Shown piece by piece: positions 1 through 4,783 of a stretch of 5,828 bases of DNA; position 1 is the stretch's first letter; every line of letters begins with the position of its first letter. The position numbers and the translations under genes are program-made. This DNA is from JBAVQS01 sp049694275 (GTDB lineage Bacteria; Chloroflexota; Anaerolineae; UBA4142; SHND01), in the NCBI GenBank assembly GCA_049694275.1, contig JBAVQS010000182.1, positions 1-5,828 on the forward strand. The letters are read 5' to 3'. The notes under the pieces were generated by a model. It did no database searches. It was not told the DNA's origin and saw only the letters and a list, made by a program, of their open reading frames with translations.

Positions 1-48
1 AAACTGTGCTCGAACATCGTGTATAATCTCTGGCGAGTTGGAAGTCAT
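1..48 (-). CDS. N-terminal 16 codons of an unidentified protein, possibly an IS transposase (partial)
   Basis: The minus strand from 48 reads ATG and then MTSNSPEIIHDVRAQF, open to the left window edge. The start is supported by an AGGAGA Shine-Dalgarno sequence at 55-60 with a 6-nt spacer. Sixteen residues are too few to assign a family. The hydrophilic, acidic/amphipathic opening and the setting among mobile and repetitive DNA make an insertion-sequence transposase (for example ISKra4-like) a reasonable guess, which I cannot verify. If so, the element's end should lie between the start codon and about 130, where the minus strand begins GGGGTGCGTTTCA. That the reading is a real gene start is more certain than its identity. 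Confidence 0.5.
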   Translation of the reverse strand, partial: MTSNSPEIIHDVRAQF

Positions 49-54
49 GGTTTC

Positions 55-60
55 TCTCCT
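55..60 (-). promoter_or_regulatory. Ribosome binding site AGGAGA of the left-edge gene
   Basis: The minus strand reads aggagagaaacc directly before the ATG at 48, which gives AGGAGA with a 6-nt spacer. It is the strongest Shine-Dalgarno match I found in the window and fixes the start of the partial gene. Confidence 0.6.
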
Positions 61-136
61 GAAGTGGTTTGGGCAAACTCACTTTACCAGAGAGGAGCCT
101 GACTTTCAACTCAAATGAAACGCACCCCAATCATTT

Positions 137-204
137 TGTCATGTCGAGCGCAGCGAGACATCTTCTTTACGCTAGCGAGATTCCTCGCTATGCTCGGAAT
201 GACA
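137..204. repeat. Dispersed palindromic intergenic repeat
   Basis: The outer arms tgtcatgtcgagc (137-149) and gctcggaatgaca (192-204) are complementary at 11 of 13 positions. The inner parts (gcagcgaga / tcctcgctatgc) continue the pairing, so the whole unit can fold into one imperfect hairpin. The phrases 'gagcgcagcgaga' and 'ctcggaatgaca' are those of a repeat type scattered between genes in many bacterial genomes, usually non-coding and sometimes mis-annotated as short proteins (recalled, not searched). It lies between the left-edge gene and the decayed RHS region. I see no gene between 49 and 288 apart from this repeat. Confidence 0.65.
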
Positions 205-288
205 ACTGTGCAGGATCAATGTGACGGAGTACTAGGCTGGATGCGAGCGCGAATTCCATCTTGATTGATGGGGGGCGACCACTCCTGG

Positions 289-2103
289 TCACGGCGAAAA
301 ACAGAAACCACGAATAACGTGAAGGACGCGAAGAAAGATATATCTAAATCTTCGCGTCCTTCGCGTTCTTGGCGGTTCAATCTTTGGCTTTGGACGGTGT
401 CGGCCCGGTCGAAATGGACCATACGGTTGCCATCCACCGCCAGCGCGGGATTGATCGCCGTGCCGCCCGTCCCGGTCCTGGCGAGGATGTGCGCTATGAT
501 CCGTATGGCAACATCCTCGATGATATTCCCACTGCTGTTGTAGAGCTGGCTGTGACACGTGCTCACGCCCCGCGACTCGATCAGCATCGGCGTGAGCCCG
601 TGTCAGCACCGAGCCAAGGCCGTCGGTGCCGAAATACTGGATGTTGGTCCCCTGCTGCGCGATGCGGTCCACCCCGTACAGGTAGGTGCGGCTGCCGTCC
701 GAGAGCACTTGGGTTAGCCCCGGCTGCTGGTCGAGCACGTAGCGCGTCACCGGGCCGGTGTCCACCTGCTGGCTCATCCGCTCGCCCAACCCGTTGTAGG
801 TATAGTAGGTCGTGGACCCCAGGTCCAGCGGCCCATTCTGCTGCCCATTCCAATACAGCACCTTGAGCCGGTTCGCCTGGTCATAGGTGTAGGTATGCGT
901 CGGGTCGCCCGTCAGGTTGCCATTGTTATCCCAGGTATAGGTCGTGGTCCCATTCTGCGTCGTCAGCCGGTTGGCGTTGTCGTAGCCATAGGTCGTGACC
1001 GTCCCGTGCGTATCCGTCACCGTGGTGCGGTTTCCGACCGCGTCATAGTCGTAGCCCAGCGTGGCGGTGTAGGCCCCGGTGTAGTTAGCGCTCGTCACGC
1101 GGTAGAGGTTATCATAGCCGTAGGTGATCGTCACCACCTGCGGCGGCGGCGGCGCATACACCGTGAACTTGTCCAGCGACACCTTGTAGCCGCTGCTGCT
1201 GCTGTTCTTGAGCCCGCTCACCTTGAGTGTGACGGTGTGGCTGTCCTGATCGGGCAGATTGAACGGCCCGCGCACAATCCCGTAATGTTTGGTGGCGTTA
1301 TAGCCGTCATAAGTGTCGATCGTCGTCCCGTCCAACTGGATATAGGCTTTGCCATAGCCCGGCCCATTCAGCGTCGTCACGGAAAAGCTGCCCGCACCCT
1401 GCACCGCCAGGGCCGCGGTATCGTTGGTCGTGGACGAGGAGGTATACGTCCCGCCGCTGGCCGATCCATCGCTGGTTCGGGTCCAGTGGGCGCTGATGGT
1501 ATAGGTAATGTCGGTTGAGTTATCCTCCACATCCCCCGGGCCGACGGGCGCGAGCGGGCGCACGCGCAAGGTGGAGGTCGCGGTCCGCGTGGGGCGCGGC
1601 ATGCGCGTGACGGTCGGCGTCCAGGTCGGCGCACTGGTCGAGGTTGGTGTCGCGGTCGGCGCACTCGTCGAGGTCGGCGTCGCAGTCGGCGTGTTCGTCG
1701 CCGTCGCGGTCCAGGTCGCGGTCGCGCTCGGCGTTGGCGTATTATAGGTCACGGCCCAGGTCCCGCTGCTGTTCTGCGAGAACAAGACCTCATAGTTCCC
1801 GCTCAGGACATCCGACCAGACGAGGTTAACCGTTGTGCTGTTTGCCGCAATCTGCGGCGATTTCGAGGTGTATTGATTGCGGGTGACATTCGTCGGCGTG
1901 GCCCAACTCCCTGTCCCACCCAGGCGCTCGGTGTATTTTACCTCATAATTCGCAAAACCGCTGTCCAGGCTGTTGTCCCACCACACCACATGGACATTGT
2001 CGCTGCTGTCCACTGCCACCGATGGACCGAACGAACTGCCGCCGTTATTCGAGAGATTGGTCGCCGCGGCCCAACTGCTCCCCGTCCCTTTTCGGTTGAA
2101 CAC
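289..2103 (-). CDS. Degraded RHS-repeat protein with sialidase-like N-terminus, Thr-Pro linker and CBM-like domain
   Basis: A 604-residue open frame. Residues 1-120 hold sialidase/BNR-like repeats (SVAVDSSDNVHVVWWDN, then APQIAANS-like and NLVWSDVLSGNYEV). Residues 121-187 are a Thr/Pro/Ala linker. Residues about 198-317 form a beta-sandwich resembling a carbohydrate-binding module (GKAYIQLDGT, SHTVTLKVSGLKN, KVSLDKFTVYA). Residues 325-490 contain RHS/YD repeats (YDAVGNRTT, YDNANRLTT, WDNNGNL, YDQANRLK) and end with YFGTDGLGSVLT at 491-501. Such proteins are normally exported, but no signal peptide is visible. RHS homology stops after about residue 508 (base 580), and the usual YGARYYDPxxGRF core end is missing. 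Residues from about 509 are out-of-frame filler that ends inside the 304-378 hairpin repeat. The GTG start at 2103 has no ribosome site, and homologous-looking coding continues upstream to a TGA near 2187, so the 5' end is also lost. This is probably a pseudogene or shuffling cassette. The domain reading is firm; expression is doubtful. Confidence 0.7.
   Translation of the reverse strand: MFNRKGTGSSWAAATNLSNNGGSSFGPSVAVDSSDNVHVVWWDNSLDSGFANYEVKYTERLGGTGSWATPTNVTRNQYTSKSPQIAANSTTVNLVWSDVLSGNYEVLFSQNSSGTWAVTYNTPTPSATATWTATATNTPTATPTSTSAPTATPTSTSAPTWTPTVTRMPRPTRTATSTLRVRPLAPVGPGDVEDNSTDITYTISAHWTRTSDGSASGGTYTSSSTTNDTAALAVQGAGSFSVTTLNGPGYGKAYIQLDGTTIDTYDGYNATKHYGIVRGPFNLPDQDSHTVTLKVSGLKNSSSSGYKVSLDKFTVYAPPPPQVVTITYGYDNLYRVTSANYTGAYTATLGYDYDAVGNRTTVTDTHGTVTTYGYDNANRLTTQNGTTTYTWDNNGNLTGDPTHTYTYDQANRLKVLYWNGQQNGPLDLGSTTYYTYNGLGERMSQQVDTGPVTRYVLDQQPGLTQVLSDGSRTYLYGVDRIAQQGTNIQYFGTDGLGSVLTRAHADADRVAGREHVSQPALQQQWEYHRGCCHTDHSAHPRQDRDGRHGDQSRAGGGWQPYGPFRPGRHRPKPKIEPPRTRRTRRFRYIFLRVLHVIRGFCFSP
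304..378. repeat. Dispersed hairpin repeat of the 'aaccgccaagaacgcgaaggacgcgaag' type
   Basis: Two arms meet near 340-341 (gatatatc). The left arm contains acgtgaaggacgcgaagaa (317-335), matched by cttcgcgtccttcgcgt (349-365). The outer ends gaaaccacgaa and ttcttggcggttc also pair partly. The unit is a long imperfect inverted repeat made of degenerate 'aagaacgcgaagg' words. Such sequences recur between genes in several phyla and translate into typical false peptides such as EPPRTRRTRR on one strand and FFASFTLFVV on another; both appear here. It overlaps the artificial 3' end of the RHS open frame. It has no clear T tract, so I do not call it a terminator. Confidence 0.65.
379..587 (-). pseudogene. 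Possible remnant of a sialidase-like repeat gene in another frame
   Basis: One frame away from the RHS frame, the minus strand reads through QLYNSSGNIIEDVA and then GGTAINPALAVDGNRMVHF. The latter resembles the 'P-x-(I/L)-A-V-D-x-x-G-N-x-V-H' signature of BNR/sialidase-like repeats, also present at residues 27-40 of the neighbouring RHS chimera. Codon third positions here are mostly G or C, as in real genes of this region. The open frame begins at the 553-605 inverted repeat and runs into the 304-378 repeat, so only a gene scrap remains. An alternative is an inverted RHS scrap, because the plus strand of the same stretch reads RYDPYGNIL at 492-518. I cannot decide between them from sequence alone. 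Confidence 0.3.
553..605. repeat. 17-bp inverted repeat at the RHS breakpoint
   Basis: Arms tgacacgtgctcacgcc (553-569) and ggcgtgagcccgtgtca (589-605) are complementary at 16 of 17 positions around a 19-nt spacer. Both arms read TRAHA in frame on opposite strands: minus 603-589, in the RHS frame, and plus 555-569. RHS homology on the minus strand ends at this repeat. Confidence 0.65.
1625..1684. repeat. Two 30-bp tandem repeats encoding the Thr-Pro linker
   Basis: Units 1625-1654 and 1655-1684 both begin gtcggcgcact and differ at about 4 of 30 positions. Each encodes one ATPTSTSAPT decapeptide of the RHS chimera's linker (residues 141-160). Both flanks continue the looser pattern of TPT/TAT codons. 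This is low-complexity coding DNA, prone to unit gain and loss, and not a CRISPR array. Confidence 0.6.
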
Positions 2104-2193
2104 GTCGGGATTGGATTCGCCGCGCGGGTAGACAAAGGGCTTGCCATCTCGTGCGAAATAAGTTTTGGCAAAGATATTTCAACACCTATTCGT

Positions 2194-2620
2194 CTACTGA
2201 ACCACAATATCTGTCCACGCCGCGACTTGCGAGCCACCTGGATTTGCTGGATCTGTCCAGCCTACTACAGCCAGACGAATGTTGCCGAAGGGGCGAAAAA
2301 ATGAGCCGGAAAGAGAAACAGCGCGGTAAAAAATCCTCAGCTGGATCCGGGGGGAGAACAGTGCGCGCTGGAAGAAGCGGCCTAATTCCAAGTTCTACGA
2401 GCTGCCATTTGCGTGAGTCCTCTTGCCGTTTGTACGCTCTAACCCCGAATTGCTGATCGGGGTAGTAGATTGGTTGATTTTTGTGATTAATTATCCAAAA
2501 GCCAAACGTCTCACCTTTGGGAATCTCTTTCTTGGAAGTGTGCAATTCCACCTGAGGATCGGGAGGCGCGCAATACCGTTTGGAATGCAGCATCATCAGA
2601 GGAAGAGTTCGCAGGCGAAC
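2194..2620 (-). pseudogene. Ig-like domain protein gene, 5'-truncated and frameshifted
   Basis: The frame with codons ending at 2644 reads a convincing beta-sandwich sequence: PPDPQVELHTSKKEIPKGE, then FGFWIINHKNQPIYYPDQQF, then RKWQLVELGIRPLLPARTVL. It then becomes Arg/Cys/Ser-rich nonsense. The neighbouring minus frame continues the protein with FYRAVSLSGSFFRPFGNIRL and AVVGWTDPANPGGS, ending VAAWTDIVVQ and a TAG at 2194-2196. Joining the frames at the six-A run 2328-2333 (T6 on the coding strand), or possibly the similar run 2296-2301, gives one coherent protein of about 135 residues. The pattern matches cell-surface Ig-like domains common in Chloroflexota lipoproteins. The 5' end stops where the IS3 fragment begins, so the signal peptide is lost. 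Function unknown; it is related in style, but not clearly in sequence, to the lipoprotein at 4322-4783. Confidence 0.6.
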
Positions 2621-3019
2621 ACCCGTTGCATTCGCGGTTGGCATCTCAGCCGCAGCTTGGACCTGAGCCTGACGCTAGTGGCCTTGGAGCGAGCGCTGAA
2701 GGAGCACACTCCCGAGATCCATCATTCCGATCAAGGTCTACACTATGCGGCACCTGCCTATGTCACCCGCCTAGAAAAGCAGGGCGTGCAGTTGAGCATG
2801 GCAGAGGTCGGTGCCGCCTGGCAGAATGGATACGCCGAGCGCCTGATGGGCACCATCAAGGAAGAAGAAGTGGAACTGTCCGAGTATCACGATTTCGACG
2901 ACGCCTATGCCCAGCTCGGGCACTTCTTGGATGAAGTCTATCTGCGCAAACGCATCCATTCTTCACTGGGTTACCTGACGCCCACCGAGTTCGAGACACA
3001 ATGGCGCGCGCAGCATTGA
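2621..3019 (+). pseudogene. IS3-family transposase (OrfB integrase core), N-terminally truncated
   Basis: From 2621 the frame reads TRCIRGWHLSRSLD, then TPEIHHSDQGLHYA, AAWQNGYAERLMGTIKEEE, and RIHSSLGYLTPTEFE before TGA at 3017-3019. These are the classic IS3 rve-domain motifs. The second catalytic Asp is at 2729-2731 (HHSDQG) and the catalytic Glu at 2837-2839 (NGYAE), 36 positions apart, which fits the D(35)E spacing of the family. The first catalytic Asp and the helix-turn-helix part lie in the missing region, so the enzyme is inactive. Family OrfB proteins are about 280 residues; 132 remain. The visible part has no stops or frameshifts, so the truncation may be fairly recent. Confidence 0.85.
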
Positions 3020-3057
3020 GTGCACTTAATGTTCTTTACTCTTCGACTCCCTTTTTG

Positions 3058-3082
3058 TGTCCAGTTTTTGGGGTCCAGTACA
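3058..3082 (+). repeat. Right terminal inverted repeat of the IS3 element
   Basis: The sequence tgtccagtttttggggtcc followed by agtaca lies 38 nt after the transposase stop. Read from the outside (minus strand), it is tgtactggaccccaaaaactggaca. This resembles recalled IS3-family ends, which begin TG, contain a cccc-aaaa core and finish with tggaca. The matching left repeat is not in the window. The exact outer base is uncertain by one to three positions. Confidence 0.6.
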
Positions 3083-3182
3083 GTGTGGTCCCACACATCT
3101 AGGGATCTAGGAGGAAGGGTGAGCGAACGCGTGCTGACCAGAGTGTACTGCGCTTTTCTTTGTTCGACTTCGCTTCTACCGT

Positions 3183-4322
3183 TTATTTCGATGGCAACGT
3201 CTGGAACCCAAACAGATATGCATCCCCGAAAGAAACAATCAACGTCTTGTTCGCCATGACCAGACTGGGAAGAGCGTACATTTGGTGTGACCCAAACGGA
3301 AGACCTGCTCCGGTATCCAGCATACCGACTTGGGTCCCCGTGTCCAGTCTAAACGCACGTAGGCGGCCGTCATTCCCAATTACATAGCCCAGGCCATTCA
3401 ACTCGGCGATATTTGAAAAGGCATGCTTTACGGTTCCACTTGACCATTCTTGGTCGCCGCTACCAGAGTCTACCGCAATGACATTGTCGCCATCGTCTGT
3501 ACAGACATACAGCATTTGTCCGATCAGTGCAGGCGAAATGAAAATCCGCGGTTGCTCTCTTTTTGTCCAGAGCAGCACTCCCGACCGTAAATCGGTGGAA
3601 TAGATATTGTGCGCATCGATATCAAAAATCGTATTCTGGGTTATGGTTGATGCGATTCCGCGCTTGTGTATAAAGGAATACAGAATTTTGCCAGTGACAG
3701 GGTCTAATACAAAGGTCCGCTCTTCAGCGAAAGCATAGAGTTTGCCTGAATCATAGTACAAACGGAGTGTTTGATACGGCAATTCTGGGTATCCCACATC
3801 CCATGCTAGTTTACCGCTCTCGAGATCATATGCATCAAGGCGCGCCGTTCCTACGTAGACTCGTCCATTCCCGATTGCAAGGGAGAAAGTGCTAACCACC
3901 GGTATCCGCCACTTGAGCTGCCCGCTGGATGCATTCAGAACGACGACCGAATGATTCCCTGGCGGAGTCTGCTCATAGGCAATCGCATTATCCCCAACCG
4001 CAGGAGGATCATCTCTCAGAGAATCAGTCGGCTCCCGCCACCGTTCTTGCCCGGTTGCAACGTCCAGCGCACTTAACCAGTCACCATGCCATACCCAGAG
4101 TTGCTGATCCCGCGCAACAACATAACGCACCGGCCCACCTAGCTTGACTCTCCATTTTTCCTGGATCGGCAAGGTATTCGAGATGATTGTCCTGTTTCCG
4201 CTAAAATCCGGCAGGCGTGGTGAAAACTTGAGATAGTCAAAACTCATATATAGCCCGCCTAACGCGGCTAATAGGAGGTAAAGCGCAGCGACGATCTTGG
4301 GACCAGTTATTGGGCGCTTCAT
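3183..4322 (-). CDS. Membrane-anchored PQQ-like beta-propeller repeat protein
   Basis: A 379-residue protein from ATG 4322. One hydrophobic segment near the N-terminus (about residues 9-28, AALYLLLAALGGLY) has basic residues before it, so the protein is probably anchored in the membrane with the rest outside. The remainder is a beta-propeller built from PQQ-type blades with the signature 'aaxLDxxTGxxxW': LSALDVATGQERW near 83, VVVLNASSGQLKW near 116, LDAYDLESGKLAW near 152, TFVLDPVTGKILY near 193, IYSTDLRSGVLLW near 230 and VIAVDSGSGDQEW near 271, with a weaker one near 301. This is the BamB-like/PQQ-repeat fold. No dehydrogenase catalytic domain is present, so a scaffold or ligand-binding role is likelier than an enzyme. 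It is last of three overlapping genes: the lipoprotein stop TGA lies inside GTGATG. GTG 4325 is an alternative start, but the AAGGTGA at 4330-4336 sits 7 nt from the ATG. The fold is clear; the specific role is unknown. Confidence 0.85.
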   Translation of the reverse strand: MKRPITGPKIVAALYLLLAALGGLYMSFDYLKFSPRLPDFSGNRTIISNTLPIQEKWRVKLGGPVRYVVARDQQLWVWHGDWLSALDVATGQERWREPTDSLRDDPPAVGDNAIAYEQTPPGNHSVVVLNASSGQLKWRIPVVSTFSLAIGNGRVYVGTARLDAYDLESGKLAWDVGYPELPYQTLRLYYDSGKLYAFAEERTFVLDPVTGKILYSFIHKRGIASTITQNTIFDIDAHNIYSTDLRSGVLLWTKREQPRIFISPALIGQMLYVCTDDGDNVIAVDSGSGDQEWSSGTVKHAFSNIAELNGLGYVIGNDGRLRAFRLDTGTQVGMLDTGAGLPFGSHQMYALPSLVMANKTLIVSFGDAYLFGFQTLPSK

Positions 4323-4783
4323 CACTCGATCACCTTAAAGTGCACGATTTTATCAGGTGACTTAACAGAGAATATCTCTACTCGATAGTCACCGGGCATC
4401 AAGTTCTGACCGGGGGATGCTTGCAAGAACCATGCACCGCGATGTCTAGTTCCAAGATCAATAAACTGATCGGAAGAAATCAATTGATCTCCATAATACC
4501 ATCGCGCCCCGAGCTTGACATGATCAGGGCCTTGAATTGCTATAGTACAATAGATGCGCGCATCCGTCGTCTTGAAGACGTTTGTCGGATCAAGAGGATT
4601 ACGATCCTCACCAATTCCTTTGGCCATCACAGGGTCTTCGATATAGACCTGCCCCGAACGATTGGAATCCACATCGATGCCCAAGCAACCGACGAGAGCT
4701 ATCATAAGAACAAAAACAATCCCTAGGAATCCCCGTGTCATCGTGCTGGTACTAGCAAAGACCTGCAAAAACTTTTGTATCAT
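4322..4783 (-). CDS. Putative lipoprotein with Ig-like C-terminal domain
   Basis: A 153-residue protein of unrecognised specific function. Hydrophobic residues 19-31 (FLGIVFVLMIALV) lead to a lipobox LVGC, with Cys33 as the predicted lipidated residue, so the mature protein would be surface-tethered. After a polar spacer, residues about 72-153 look like an all-beta, Ig-like domain (ARIYCTIAIQG, GARWYYGDQLISS, MPGDYRVEIFSVKSPDKIVH). The start is chosen at 4783 because its ATG overlaps the TGA of the RHS gene (ATGA), a typical coupled junction. An upstream in-frame start at 4849 would overlap that gene by 70 bases, and an internal ATG at 4741 (giving an 18-residue signal) lacks a ribosome site. 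It lies between an RHS protein and a propeller protein. By position it could be an immunity or tethering partner of the RHS product, but nothing in the sequence proves this. Confidence 0.75.
   Translation of the reverse strand: MIQKFLQVFASTSTMTRGFLGIVFVLMIALVGCLGIDVDSNRSGQVYIEDPVMAKGIGEDRNPLDPTNVFKTTDARIYCTIAIQGPDHVKLGARWYYGDQLISSDQFIDLGTRHRGAWFLQASPGQNLMPGDYRVEIFSVKSPDKIVHFKVIE
4330..4336 (-). promoter_or_regulatory. Ribosome binding site deciding the propeller start
   Basis: The minus strand reads AAGGTGA, then 7 nt, then ATG at 4322. The spacing to the in-frame GTG at 4325 is only 4 nt, so the ATG is preferred. The site lies within the last codons of the upstream lipoprotein gene, consistent with translational coupling. 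Confidence 0.5.

Larger units (their letters stand above)
2621..3082 (+). mobile_element. 3' fragment of an IS3-family insertion sequence
   Basis: The fragment contains the last 132 codons of the transposase and a right terminal repeat ending near 3082. The left end, the first ORF and the 5' part of the second are absent, so it cannot move by itself. Its left junction falls at about 2617-2621, exactly where the minus-strand Ig-like gene loses its 5' part. This suggests insertion followed by deletion or recombination. Upstream residues of the plus-strand open frame (2423-2620) are only the antisense of that gene. Confidence 0.7.

Noticed and set aside
21..30. TATAAT-like box (gtgtataatc) as a promoter
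   Set aside because: It lies inside the left-edge coding sequence, and I see no matching -35 element or downstream plus-strand gene.
304..378. Hairpin as a rho-independent terminator
   Set aside because: The arms are long and imperfect with no T tract after them on either strand, and the sequence fits a dispersed repeat better.
895..1518. Plus-strand 207-residue open frame rich in Arg, Val and Ile
   Set aside because: It is the antisense of the RHS repeats and CBM-like domain on the minus strand, which show clear family motifs; the plus product has low complexity and no recognisable motif.
1625..1745. Short direct repeats that might suggest a CRISPR array
   Set aside because: The repeats are contiguous 30-bp units with no spacers and encode the Thr-Pro linker in frame.
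2423..2620. Plus-strand 66-codon extension in front of the IS3 transposase fragment
   Set aside because: It is antisense to the Ig-like gene and bears no resemblance to IS3 OrfB N-terminal sequence; the open frame is accidental.
3083..3182. Possible small gene or terminator between the IS end and the propeller gene
   Set aside because: No ribosome site, no coherent frame and no stable stem with a T tract; only a short gtgtgg/ccacac palindrome at 3084-3097.
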